From Gnetum montanum (Eukaryota > Streptophyta > Gnetopsida > Gnetales > Gnetaceae), in the NCBI GenBank assembly GCA_015680685.1, contig MNCI01013594.1:4623-54418 (forward strand): DNA of 49,796 nt, written 5' to 3'. Within the stretch, counting starts at the first letter, position 1. Each line of letters begins with the position of its first letter. The position numbers and the translations under genes were made by a program. The notes beneath the pieces were generated by a model. It was not told where the DNA came from and made no database searches. It saw nothing but the letters and a program-made list of their open reading frames with translations. This document shows positions 20,490 through 32,313 of the stretch, piece by piece.

Positions 20490-22226
20490 TGTAACACTAT
20501 TGGGCAACATCCTTTAGGATGGTCATATTGGCATATCTCACATCTACCATCATTGTATGTGTTCGAATCTAGAACCTCTTCAATGACGACAACCTTGCCC
20601 TTATCCTTGTTACATGCATACGTAGCTTCTTTCTTTTTCATTCTCTCTTAGTCACTACTTTGTTCTCTAGACTCCTCTACTATTTTTAGGCTAGTTAAAA
20701 TTTTTTTTCTAGGGAGTTCCACATTTGATCCACCTTTACCAATACTTCTGATACAAATTTTTGAATGGGCAAAGTCTTTCTATTCACCATCTCTTTAAGT
20801 GATGCCTCTTCTTGATCTTCACAAAATTTAATTTCCTTCTTTTAGGGAAAGGATCTCTATTGTACTCCTATGTACTTTCTCTTTTTCTCAACTTGCCTTC
20901 CTACTTGTTAACTTACTCCAAAAATCTTTGTATTTGATGGGCTCTGAGCTCAGATGGCCTTCCTTGGGCATAAGCCCCAAGGGTTCTTTGCGTTTTATAC
21001 CTAAGCCCATCTATGAGATGGCATAGTTGTTTCTTTTATGAGTAACCATGACTAGGGTAATGATGTAATAATGAATAATATCGGCCCATGGAAACATCCA
21101 AGGGTTCATGTCCTCCTTGTTTCCATCCTTGGATTTGCTTCCACAGGTTGAACACTTGGGAGTACATTTGATACTTATCATTGAATAGCTCCAACATGGT
21201 ATTTCATCGACAAATGAATTTTGGTTCTAAGGACTGGTACCAGCTTTTTCCTTCCTTGGTCAATGTCCATGAAAACAACTTTAGCTTTTGCCATTTGTTT
21301 TCTATATTCTGTAAGGTACATGCATTGTGGAATGCTTGTAAATGATTTTGAGGATTAGCATTGTATCCCCCTTCAAATCGTGGGATGTTATTCATGTCTA
21401 GTCTTTTGATCCTACTGTCTTTCTAGTGCCTTGTTGGGATCCTAATAGCCTCTGTTATATTTAATATACTTTGGGTGGTGAGTAGGGATTCATCATGATC
21501 ATGCTACCTATGGCATCTATGATGCCTATGTTATTCCCTACTCTTCCTTCTTTTGTGATGTGTCTCTCTGGAATGCCCTCATCCCCTTTCTCTACTATTT
21601 TGTCAATGATTTCTATTTCACCTACGATTTTCCTCATGGTCTCACCCTCTACAATTGCATTCAGATCCCAAAGGAGAGGGGGAAGAAGATGATGAAGGTG
21701 AAGAGGAAGGAGGACTGGCATCGTGACGATGCCTATCACCTTCTCTTTGGTGGTCACAGCCTCAGTTGCAGTTATGATTGAAATGTCCATTATTGTCATG
21801 CATTCGTGTTCTTTTTTGGAACCCTTTGTATCCATTGGTACTAGAACCTGGATTATGAATAGTTGAGTGAAGATTCTGGTACTTAGCTCCTTGATCGAAG
21901 TCAAAGAGAGGAACATTGTTTTGTGGAAAACCTCCCAAGACAAGTTAACCACCATTATTTTCACTTAGGACATACAGGACATCCTGAGACCACTTCCCCT
22001 TCACGCATTTGTAATGTCTCTCTTGTTGTAGATCCCTTTGGTGGTGTGCCTCCATGGGTTGATACTCTCTCGAGTCTTGTTCATGCACAACATACTCTGA
22101 TTGTAAGTGTTGCATACCAATTCATGTGAGAGCACAAAGAAGTATGCTTAGGATTGAGTGATTGGGAGGTAGCACTATGTTACCTTCTAAATCATGCCAT
22201 CGCAACTGTTCATCCTAGTGGAGGAT
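20490..22226 (-). pseudogene. Element B gag with zinc knuckle (start missing)
   Basis: The conserved gag helices are readable at 21204-21395: NNIPRFEGG, HLQAFHNACTLQNIENKW, LKLFSWTLTKEGKSWYQSLE. The zinc knuckle is CEICQYDHPKGCCP (about 20512-20553), a C-x2-C-x3-H-x4-C pattern common to Athila/Tat gags that binds element RNA. Between 21460 and 21960 lies a low-complexity linker. The N-terminus, comparable to A and C residues 1 to about 35, is lost where 22226 meets an inverted LTR. Frameshifts and stops are scattered through it. Confidence 0.75.
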
Positions 22227-23045
22227 ATTGATATCAGATACATGATATTGGATGGGCCAAGCCACATCAGACACACAATGTCAGAGCCTATCTCGTTGGC
22301 TATAAATAAGAGATAGAGGCACTTGGTCTTGGAGAGTAATTTTTTAGTCCTTTAGTCGAACTCTTGCAGTTTTTCCCTTCCAGAGTTAGAATTATTTCTG
22401 AGTGCCCATAGTAGGAGTCATAGAGTGAATGGATCTTTATTCAAGCATTGTGTACTTGAGCACACCTTGTGTCTAGAAATAAAGATGAACTTTGTGATAA
22501 ACCTTGCAACATTTAGAATAGCTTAATTATTGCATGTAATGTTATTTACTGTTATTTGATGCTTTCAATAGTTAATTAATGTTATTTCCATAGAAATATT
22601 AATTATCAATTATCAATGAATTAACACACTCAGCACGACCACTTCAAGCATACGTGGAACAGTTGGTAACCTAATAATGACTAGCGTTTGGTAAGCCTAG
22701 TAGTGTTACACTGGTTTAGGATGTGTCCGGAGAGTGGGAACGGATGCTGGTGTTAGGATTTGATTCACATTAGAGTTACAAAAATCCATTAGTTAATTAA
22801 ATATTTTCATTACATAGACTTAGGAGACCAAGATAGAAAACATAAAAAAAACATAAAAATCATATACCTCAAGTTTACTTAACCATAGAATTGTGCCTTA
22901 TAAGCAAGCTTGGGAAGACAACAATTGCATAACTCATCCTTGTTCTGTGTAGGTGCATACGCACTTAATCCTTGGATTTTGACCAGATTGTGTGTGAATG
23001 CTCGTATTTGTATGGTTGGGCATAGGGGTACCTTACCACTCATCA
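22226..23045 (+). repeat. Plus-strand LTR abutting element B gag (5' end truncated)
   Basis: The LTR belongs to the same family as B's 3' LTR but lies in the opposite orientation. It lacks roughly the first 35 bp (no TGATGAGTCACC start). It has TATAAATA at 22301-22308, AATAAAGATGAAC near 22479, the U5 phrase TTGGTAACCTAATAATGACT (22663-22682), and ends CACTCATCA at 23045. No primer site follows; the next base begins the 160-bp repeat. So it is either a solo LTR with a deleted front or a 3' LTR whose element was lost. Confidence 0.85.
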
Positions 23046-23205
23046 ACCTAGTTGGCATTTATTTTCTTTTCATTTTTGAAAGATATTTATTAAGCTTGTA
23101 AGTGCCATTCTTAAAGCAAACCTATAATGTGTTATTACAACTCTCAAGCTAGATTTGAAGTATGCATTCTAAATATGTTGATTTATTATAAAATCATTAA
23201 TTAAG
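23046..23205 (+). repeat. 160-bp direct repeat, right copy
   Basis: It matches 13734-13893 with about 11 differences, mostly G/A and C/T. It starts exactly at the end of the plus-strand LTR. Confidence 0.85.
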
Positions 23206-26200
23206 TATAATAAGTCATTAGTAAGTAAAACTTGATGAATATTATTTCCTATGTAAATTCAATAATTATTATGAATATGTATTTGATTACGTTCCTTGAT
23301 GTAACTTGATCAAATGAACTAACAAAATTGCAAAAATTGTAAGTGAATATGCTATACATGTATTCTTAGAGTTGTAGATATCATAGTTGAATTTGTGCTA
23401 TACAACATGATAGAATTATGTTTGATAGAATTCCCTAATGGAAAAGATATTAATTCAAAATAAAATTTAAACACATGGTATTTTGTGCCACATGGGTAAA
23501 AGAGAATTCAAATTAGCACAAAGAGGTTGACATGGTAATGAAGAAATACTTGAGACATTAACCCAAAATAAAGTTAGTGCATTAAAAAGAAGATTAATGC
23601 ACTAATGAAAAAAAAAACCTAAAAAAGCTTTAAAATACATGGTAATTTATGTTATATGGATTTGGGAAAAAATTCAAGCTAGCTTGAGCAATATTTGAGG
23701 GAAAATAAGTTGATGTACTAACTTGTAAATAAATAATATTTATGGCAAAAACAAAGAAGTAAGTAGTTAGAACACCCATATATTGAAAAGTTATATCCCA
23801 TATGAAAATAGGATAGAAGTTTTATAAATTTGATTAGGTACATCCCAACTAAATATAATAAAAATGGGATAAGAACAAGAAAAATTAGGAAATAAATAGA
23901 TACAATAGAAGTTTGGTTTGGTTGTTACTCTTTCTTTGTTTTTTCAATGGTAAATTTTAACTTTAGTGGAAATTCAAAAATAGAATTTAGTGCAATGGTT
24001 GAGAATTATCAACAAATAATGTATTAAACTATTTTGAGTTTTGATTAATTATAGATTCTACAATTAATGGTGGATTTCACAAACTATGATAGGAAAAAAT
24101 TCAAACATGAAGTAGTTGGTAAGAGTTGAGGAGGAAAAAAACATTTGAAATGATCATTTTTTTCTCTTTGATTTCTATGCAAAAAATAAAAATAAAAATA
24201 AAAAAATAAAAAATTCTTTAAAATGGGGATAATAATTTAAATGCTCCTTTTTCTACTTGGTTTCTTTGTTAAATAAAAAATTATTTTTAACTTGATGGAC
24301 CATCAACCATAATTCTCTTTCTTAAATTAGTTAGTAAGAAATATTCTTTTATTAAGTAACCTTGGGTAAAAAAATCATTTTAATTGATATTATACTAGAA
24401 GGCTTAATGGGAAAAACTAACAAATATTTTTTTGGATTGCAAAAAGGGGTGCCCACAATTTACCTTGCTTTAGAATATTATTATAGATAAAGTGGACTTA
24501 ACCATGAATAGGTAGATGTTTAAGATTCATTTCCTATGTACCAATACTTCACACTTAGTTTTCCATTAGGTACTCATTCCACATTAATATTAGATCCTTG
24601 CAATAATATCTACTTGAAACTTCTTATTCATTTTTAGTACATAACCTCCACTCAAAGGCCTTAGCCATCAAATACAATGACAATACCTTCTTAAATGCAT
24701 GTTCTCTCATTGGTTAAACCTATTCAACGTTTATACATATAAACACAAATTTTCATGTGTTATTTATACAAATGACTTCTATGTACAAGAATACACTTAT
24801 AAACAACATATGCATGTCACATGTACATACATACATGCTTCATATGTGTATATATATGATGCATATACATATACACATGCATGTAGTTTGTTTTCCTTAG
24901 TAGAATCTACAAACTCCATTACTAATCATGATAATAGAAACTTCCATTTAGTTGGACACAAATCATGTTATAGAAAAATTTTAGTTATAAAAAATAATCA
25001 AACATGTGGTCAAACAATTTCATTAATCATGAAATCATCCAAAATTTTAGCTCAAGCACTTATAAAATTCTAATGCGTCAAGTTTTAAAAAGGACTTTTA
25101 GCAATAAAAATTTCCCAATATTTCAACAACAACATGAAATCATCCAAAATCTTAGCTCAAGCACTTATAAAATTCTAATTCTTCAAGTTTTAAAAAGGAC
25201 TTTTAGCAAGAAGAATTTTCCAATATTTCAGCAACAAGCTAAAAGAGGATAATATCAATTCCATAGTTTATTTTCCTTGCAACTTTTTCTATTTTACACT
25301 AGCCACGTTAGCTTTTTTTCCTTTTCCTTGCATCATAAAAAATTGGACTTTTTTTTGTATTTTACACTAAATATTTTAATGAAGATTAGGAAAGGATTTC
25401 ATACAACCTTCTTTTTTTCTTATTTTTTTTAACACATTTTATTTGCATTCTAGTACTATTTTCATTTTTTTTGTCTTTTGCTAGCTCAAGTAGATTGAAT
25501 TTAGTTTTTTTATCCTATAAATGCATAAATAAAATCATAAAAATGTTTACAAAAATAGTTTAAACGTATGTTCTGAAGATTTTCCTACTTAAAAATTAGT
25601 AAAAAGGGATTTCATAGTTTTAGTTTTGTTGAATAAAGTCTTGTAGCAACATATCTTATTTTATCTTGTTAGCATAATTATTTATATTTACATTTAAGAT
25701 TTGTGTATATGATTTTAAGTTCATTAAACTTATATCATCATGAAGTTAAACCATTCAATACCTCATCATGTTTCAATTGTTATATCATATGTGTAGTAAG
25801 GTGTAGAAGAGAAAGAATTTTATTTACTCTACACAATATAAGATCCTTCACTATCAAATATAATAAGATTCTCCATCACTCTTACTTTATGCCCTCAATA
25901 AATAGTAAATTTTATAAAAAAAGTTATTCACATCTTCATATGGGAAGGTAGAAAATGAAAGCCTCACCTTCACGTTATTCATGAAGTAAGGTTATTAAAC
26001 CTTAGTTGGAAGTTTTAAGCATAATCACCTTTCATAACATATACCTGCTTAACTATCTACCCTTAATAGAATTATAAATAATGATATCCAACCATGGATT
26101 GGGAGAACCTGTAGAAGGGCTCACAACATCCAAAAATAAAATGTTTCCTTTAGTTTATTACCCATAATGCAGTTCCATCAAGATGTTTTTTTGATAATAG

Positions 26201-27378
26201 AACATGTGATTATTCATGTAATGTATGTTTTCTATTGCATCACCATAGAAGAAACTCATGATATTCGATATGGTTGCATGTTCACTTCATTTAAACTATA
26301 CTTTACTTTAAATATAGAGATATCATTTCCTCATTGTATATTATGGACATTATTTTTGATGATGTCTTGCTATCTCTTAACATTATTTTATCAGTATTTG
26401 TTAAGTTATATATTATTTCAAGGGTTGCTATTAGATTGGTATGATTATTTTATATTTTATTTTATTTCATTTTGTTTTATATTTTCCTTGTTATATTCTT
26501 ATGCATAATGTTGAATATTACGTATAGTTGAGGTTTATTATGATATCTAGGAATGGGGTATTAGTATCAAAGTAAACCATGACCCAAGAACCAATCAAAA
26601 TCAAGTGCCAATTACAATATGATGATGAACCATGGAGCCATGATCGAGTGAGAACCATGGATTACCACCAGATGCATATCATGTTCAAGAAGAACTACAT
26701 CAACCAAAAAGCTTTCTACCTAATTGATTTTATGTATATAAATTATCAAAATTTAAAGAATCTTGACCAATCATCAACAAGGTACATCAACTATGAGAAC
26801 TTTGATAAGACAATGGTAACATCAAATCATGTAGTTTTTACCCATTAATAGTACTATCAAACATTTCATTAATTGACTAAGGTTATCGTTATGTCTCTTT
26901 TATGGGCATAGTAAACCATAGTTAAGAATGTTAGGACATTGTCTCAATATGGATCTTTTCTCCTAAACACTTGAACCCCAATAACTTACTATTACCTACT
27001 CATATCTATGACCCATACATCAATAAAATTAGGAGAACCCTAAGCTTAATTCATTATTCCAAAGCTGATTTATCATTTATAATCAAGCTTAAGTCATTGA
27101 ATATTCATGTTAGCCACACGTCAGCATATTAAGGTCCAGTTCAATGAAATAAGTCATTTTAGTATTCTAAAATCAACACAAATCAAACTCATGACCTTGA
27201 TGTTTAGAACTTAAACTCTTAAGCATCTTCCTACTAGTTACCACAATAACTTTCCTCATTGTATTTAAATAATTCATTAATAAAAATAAGCATATAAAAT
27301 TTTAGGTTAAAAATTTAAATTTTAGTCCTAACCCATAGGGATAGGGTAGCCACCCTAACCAACTAATCACAACATTGT
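23206..27378. other. AT-rich gene-free DNA
   Basis: Over 4 kb there are long A/T runs, a TA/CA-rich microsatellite-like patch near 24790-24890, and no recognisable protein domain. ORFs (24699-25073, 25703-25951, 26167-26508, 26579-26848, all plus) are low in complexity or hydrophobic, with no similarity I recognise. No LTR ends or tRNA-like boxes are seen. Confidence 0.55.
25029..25238 (+). repeat. Tandem duplication of 105 bp
   Basis: ATGAAATCATCCAAAAT begins both copies (25029 and 25134). Both copies end in a CAATATTTCA(A/G)CAACAA phrase. The period equals 35 codons, so the frame at 25004-25252 stays open through both copies. The copies differ at about ten positions. Confidence 0.85.
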
Positions 27379-29144
27379 TGATGAGTCGTGGTTCTGTCAG
27401 CTGCATCGATGAGGCCTTGTCAACATGACCTCATCAATTGGGCCTTATCAACAAGGCCTTGTCGATGCATCGTATCATGCATGAATAAGGCCCCATCGAC
27501 GCAATGTCTACATTCAGTTATAAATACACACCCACCAATAGCATTTATGGCAATTAATATTTTAGTAGCAGCAAAGCTCTTGTAGTTTGTTTATTTGAAA
27601 GTTAGAATTTTTCTCTTGAGTGCCCATAGTAGGAGTCATTAAGTGTATGGATCTTTATTGGAGCATTGTTGTATTTGAGCACGACAGTGTGTGTGGCAAT
27701 AAAGATGAGCTTTCTAATAAACCTTGTAGCATTTTGGATAGATTAAATATTTTATTTATGCATTTAATGTTTTCAATTATTTATTAAATATTTTTGAGTA
27801 GTTAAGTTAATGAAGCAATTAAGCAAGATAGATTAAACACATAAATATGACCGCTTTGAGTGTAACATGTATTCACTTGGTAATCCTAGTAGCAATATTT
27901 CTTGGTACACTTAGTAGCATAGCACTTGGTAACCTAGCAGTGGATACATGAGTTCAAGATGTGTGTGGAAAGTGGGACCAGATGCTTATGTTAGGACTAG
28001 TTAAATACTAGTTAATTAGTTACATTAAATTAGTTAATCTAATTACTTTATTTCTCTTTAAACACCAAACTCATAAAATACAAAATGATAAAAATTAGAT
28101 GCCTCAATTACACTTAACCATACAGTGTACATCACAAGTGTAATTGGGAAGACAATTGATGAGACGCGATATCGCAGGGGCCGCAATATCACGTTGTCCC
28201 CTGCGATATCGTGTACTCGATATCACGGTCCACCACCAAATCTATAAATAAGAGGTGGCACTCCCCTTAGTTTCCAGCCTAGGCTTAAAATAGGGAAACT
28301 TTGGTAGTTTGATCATTCTAGAGATAGAATATTTTCCATGTGCCCACTGTAGGAGTCCCCAAGTGAACGGATCTTTATTCGAGCAGCTTTGTTCTTGAAC
28401 GCAAGTTGTGTATGGCAATAAAGACGAGCTTTGTGGATAAACCTTACAGTGCATGGAATAGGATTTATTACATGTTATTTCTTACCTGTTATTTATTAGC
28501 TGCATTAGCGCGGCATGAGTACGACTTGATTACGAGCATCTACGGGTGTGTACGGCTAGTCAAGGAATTAGCTGCTCATCATGTTTAGGCTAGTTAAATG
28601 CCTCAGTACGACCACTTCGAGCACGTGCGTTACGTGTGGTGATCCCAGTAATGATTAGCGTTTGGTAGCCACAGTTGCATAGTTTAGGGTGTGTACGGTA
28701 AGTGGGAACGGATGCTGACGCTAGTTAATTTAGACTTAGGTCCTTAGTTAGAGTTAGTTAGCTTTCTCAACCCTTCACCTCATAGCATAGGAGAAAAACC
28801 ATAAAAGATCATAAAAATCATATACCTCGGACTTACTTAACCATACACTGTGACAACAACAAGTAAGTCTGGGAAGACAACGAATTATTAACCCAAAGTG
28901 TTCCATGGGGCATTTAGGCATTTAGTCTGCGGAGTTCAACTAGATCGTACGTGCTACGCTCGTTTTGTATGGTTGAGTGTAGGGGCACCTCGCCACTCAT
29001 CAACAATGATTGACCTTAATACAAAGGTTCACTACTTAGAAGACTAGTGCATTGGAAACTACAAAGTCTATAGAATTTGATTGGATTGCATGTGAATGCT
29101 TTGTGATTCATATAGTTGGGCGTAGGGGTACGTCGCCACTCATA
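27379..29144 (+). repeat. 5' LTR of element C, split by a nested solo LTR
   Basis: The LTR starts TGATGAGTCGTGG, like the LTR of element A. It has TATAAATA at 27519-27526, AATAAAGATGAGC near 27697, and the U5 phrase ACTTGGTAATCCTAGTAG near 27872. It is interrupted after GGGAAGACAAT (28156) and resumes at 29008 with GATTGACC, ending CGCCACTCAT near 29143. Without the insertion and one duplicate the length is about 914 bp. The terminal CA is blurred (CAT AATTGG instead of CATCA). Confidence 0.85.
28152..29007 (+). mobile_element. Solo LTR 2 (846 bp) with 5-bp target duplication ACAAT
   Basis: The LTR spans 28157 (TGATGAGACGCG) to 29002 (CACTCATCA), flanked by perfect ACAAT at 28152-28156 and 29003-29007. 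U3 carries the palindrome GCGATATCGC (28166-28175) and further CGATATC words near 28204 and 28218. TATAAATA is at 28243-28250. No internal sequence is present. It sits inside the U5 of the element C LTR in the same orientation. Confidence 0.93.
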
Positions 29145-29146
29145 AT

Positions 29147-29164
29147 TGGTGCCATTGTTGGGGA
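29147..29164 (+). promoter_or_regulatory. Primer binding site of element C (tRNA-Asp type)
   Basis: TGGTGCCATTGTTGGGGA lies 2-3 bases after the LTR end. It differs from the complement of the plant tRNA-Asp 3' end (TGGCGCCGTTGCCGGGGA, from knowledge) at four positions, all C-to-T or G-to-A. Confidence 0.85.
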
Positions 29165-29298
29165 CTTTGTTTGTTGAAATGTGTACTATCTAGGATTAGT
29201 GAATGTTATTCATATCATTGGACGAACTAAGGGTCAACATCACTCTCAATGACATATAAACTACTAAGCACATTGATAATTTTATTTGTTTTGCAAAA

Positions 29299-31110
29299 TG
29301 TCTTTTTTTCCCGACAAATGTGAAGATGTTAAACCGCTAGCCCCACAGGAGTGCAAAGTAGTATATACTCATCTCGATGAATATGTACCAGATTTCACCT
29401 TCATCCTACATTAGGATGAACAGCTACAATGGCATGATATAGAGGGCAATATCATCTTGCCCTCCAATTGATCTGTACCCAGGATGCTACTTAAAACTCT
29501 TAAGAAGTTAATCATCTCAAATCTTCATGAAGAATACATTATGGATGGTTATGATAGTCAAGATTATCATCCCATTGAAACACAATGTAGGAAAGATCAA
29601 CACCAGGAGAAGTACCATGAGTTTACAAAGGAAAAACACTTTAGTAATCCCTTGTTCCTACTAAACCAAGATGACAATGAGGACCCTCCTCAAGGTACTC
29701 AACATGAAGATTTTCCACCCTCTATTATTGATGATGAGGGTGCAATCCTAAACCTGTAATCCACTATTCATAAATTAGGTTTAGGAAAAAGTGAAAGCTA
29801 AGGTAGGGACTTGGGAAAACATCACAATAGCAAGGGAGCTAAGGATGGTGGTCATAATTAGTGAAAAAGTGATGGTGGACACTGTGGTGGTAGTTGCAAT
29901 CCACCTTCCTCTCCATCCTCTTCATATGATTCTGAACATTCGTCTTCATGTGTTGATTCTCATAGAAGCCATGATCAAAATAATTGTGATGAAGGTGATT
30001 AATAAGATAACAATGACCATAAAGAAAAACCAAGATTAAAGGGGTGGCTAAAACCATCATCAACGTCATCGACACAGTGATGATGATGAACCTTTGTTCG
30101 TGACTTGAAGCATGCTCAACATTGCAGAGGTAGTTAGAATTCCAACCAGACATATGAAAGACAGAAGGATCAAGCACTTAGACATGAATAATATCCCAAG
30201 ATTTGAGGGGGATACAACTCTGATGCATAGATGCATCTACAAGCTTTCCATGATGCCTATGCATTACAGGACATAGAAAATGAATGGTAAAAACTCAAGC
30301 TCTTCCCTAGGATACTCATCAAGGAAGCTGAAAGCTGGTATTGGTTCTTGGAACCAGAATCCATTTGCTAATGGAGTACCATGTTAGAGTTATTTAATGA
30401 TAAATACCAAACATACTCCAGAATGTCTAATCTAAGAAGGTAAGTCCAAGGCTGGAAATAGGGAACACATGAACCCTTGGATGCCACCATGGGTAGATAC
30501 TATTCACTCTTACACCAATGCCCTAGCCATGGTTATTCTTATAGGAAACAACTTCACCACATCATAGATGGGCTCAGAGTAGAAACTAGAAAAACTCTTG
30601 GGGTTTATGCCTAAGGAAGATTGTCTAAGTTGAGAGCTCATCAAATTCAAAGGCTACTTGAGTAGATAGCAAAAGAAGAAGGTGAGCTATGAAAAAAAAA
30701 GTGTAGAAGAGTATAACAGGGATTCTTCCATTAGAAAATGAGAGGTCTAATTTTGTGATGAAGAGGAGTCACCACTTGATGACGTGATGAACAAAAAACC
30801 TTACCCATCCAAAAATCTATTTATAATATTTCAACAAGGGTTGATAAATTATGGGACTCTTTGGATGAAAAATTTCAAACTGCTATGAAGATTGCTAAAG
30901 AATCCAAAGAGAAAAATAGTGACCATAACCACAGGAGGAGAAAAGAAGCTGAAAATGCCTACCAGAGAGGTAAGGTTAAAGCTATAGCCACAGAGGAAGT
31001 TGTGGAAATTGACTCTGATGATGAAACTGATTGTGAAATTTGTTAATATGAACATCCAAAGGGTTATTGTCCTATGATGTCACACTTATAAGAGTCTAGG
31101 ATGTATGTAC
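29299..31110 (+). pseudogene. Element C gag with zinc knuckle
   Basis: Gag starts at ATG 29299 (MSFFPDKCEDVKPLAPQECK) after a leader of about 135 bp. Stops occur at about 29412 and 29470. The open stretch 29484-29759 is acidic (HEEYIMDGYDSQDYHPIE, then FLLNQDDNEDPPQGTQHEDF). The conserved gag domain appears at 30188-30560 in shifted frames (NNIPRFEGD; AESWYWFLEP-like). A basic, Lys/Glu-rich helix (30861-31046) precedes the zinc knuckle, whose visible part is CEIC at 31034-31045 with HPKGYCP following after a stop. The role is particle formation and RNA packaging. It is a pseudogene with several stops and frameshifts. Confidence 0.75.
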
Positions 31111-31760
31111 TGATTCCTCAACTAGCACGTAGGCAAGCACCTAGATGATTACCTTATCCTCAAGATAATCTAAGGTAGTTCCACCAACAACAACAAGCTT
31201 ACTACCCAAGTGGAGCTCCTCCACAACCTTATGAACAATACCAATAATGGTACCAACCACAATCATGGGGAATGCCACCACCAAGGTAGCAGTACCTTTA
31301 TAGGCAACCATATTCATATGGGTACTATGTTCAACAACCCATCTCCCCAAGATGTTCTACAAGTCATACCTCATTTCAACATCACAATTACCCTTTAGAG
31401 TACCACCAAACACATTCACTATCTACTCGAGGGGAAAATCCATATTCCTACCATCCTCCACATTTGTCTATATACATAGCTCTACCTTCAACTCAACTAC
31501 CTTCTATTCCATCAATGTAGGATGAGATTCCTCCATAACTGTAACAAAAAAATGCTATGAGGGTTGTACATTCACAATCAACTTTCCAGTTGAGTGGTTC
31601 AATTAATCGATCTAGAAAAAGATCCTTCTTCTGATCTAGTAGTCCTCTCTAACCCTTACAACCTACTATGGTTGATCATCCTACATCTCTAATACCCTCA
31701 TCTTCGACATTAAATACCTTTGAGTGCCCTTCAAACCAAGTGCCACCTTAGATTCACACT
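31111..31760 (+). pseudogene. Element C gag-protease linker
   Basis: The plus-strand translation is rich in Gln, Pro and Tyr (QQQQAYYPSGAPPQPYEQYQ near 31180-31240; SWGMPPP near 31264). This matches the low-complexity linker of element B at 19900-20450. Stops are present. No enzyme motif is expected here. Confidence 0.6.
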
Positions 31761-32313
31761 ATAATGCTCACTCATGTTGTTTCTAATTGGATCAAGACTA
31801 GCACTCTTTTCACAAAAAGATCTAACCTATGAAGTTCACTCATTTACCTATAGATCATTAGACATGAGCCATGTAAAGCACCTCTTAACTTTGGTTCTAG
31901 AGTTAATCTCATCTCCCATGATATGTACAAGGCTTGGAACCTACCACCTCTCAAGAAGAGCAACATCCATCTACAATTGGAAAATTAGTCAATTACTATT
32001 CCTTTGGGATTAGTAGAGGACATTGTGATCACAATTTGTGGGTGGTCCTATCCTACTAATTTTCTAGTGATCAAGGTAGAAAATTGCAAAAGTGACTTCC
32101 CCATCATTATAGGAAAAGCTTGGTTAAGCACAGTCAACACATGTATGGGCATAAGGGATCTCTCTCTAAAAATATCCAAAGAAAATGAATTAGGTAAGAT
32201 AGAGTAGAAGCATATTCCATGCATTGCATATAGTGATAATAGGTGCAATTATGTGCAAAGAATTTGGTTAGTCAAAAGTACATACATTAAAGCATGCAAT
32301 CAGTATGCACAAG
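31761..32313 (+). pseudogene. Element C protease (active-site Asp lost), then break
   Basis: The active-site region reads CKAPLNFGSRVNLISHDMYK where element B has CKALLDSSSGINLIS. The Asp codon is AAC (31887-31889), so the enzyme is dead. The body follows: SITIPLGLVEDIVITICGWS, FPIIIGKAWLSTVNTCMGIR, and a C-terminus near 32280. One in-frame TAG stands at about 31988 and another at about 32205. After a few more codons similar to B's STLPACN end, the sequence changes at 32314 to the inverted LTR. RT does not follow. Confidence 0.8.

Larger units (their letters stand above)
13894..22226 (-). mobile_element. Element B: decayed Ty3/Gypsy LTR retrotransposon
   Basis: On the minus strand the element reads gag (truncated at its start), protease, RT, RNase H, integrase, a 2-kb 3' spacer, polypurine tract and the first 331 bp of the 3' LTR. 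The 5' LTR, primer site and gag start are missing. At 22226 gag is joined to an LTR of opposite orientation. B is the best preserved of the A/B/C group and serves as the reference for their deletions. Many stops and at least three catalytic-site changes make it inactive. Confidence 0.85.
27379..32313 (+). mobile_element. Element C: 5' half of a Ty3/Gypsy LTR retrotransposon
   Basis: The order is 5' LTR (27379-28156 continued at 29008-29144), primer site, leader, gag and protease. RT, RNase H, integrase and 3' LTR in this orientation are absent. At 32314 the protease tail meets an LTR of opposite orientation. The gag start aligns with elements A and B. A solo LTR is nested within its 5' LTR. 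The left flank is ATTGT (27374-27378); its partner is not found. Confidence 0.85.

Noticed and set aside
22226-23045. 5' LTR of element B
   Set aside because: Its orientation is opposite to B, and no primer site or leader follows it; it cannot be B's own 5' LTR without an inversion.
24699-25073. 124-codon plus-strand ORF
   Set aside because: It reads a TA/CA-rich microsatellite-like patch (repeated Tyr, Thr, His); no domain.
26579-26848. 89-codon ORF with mixed composition
   Set aside because: No recognisable domain, no splice or promoter context, in AT-rich DNA.
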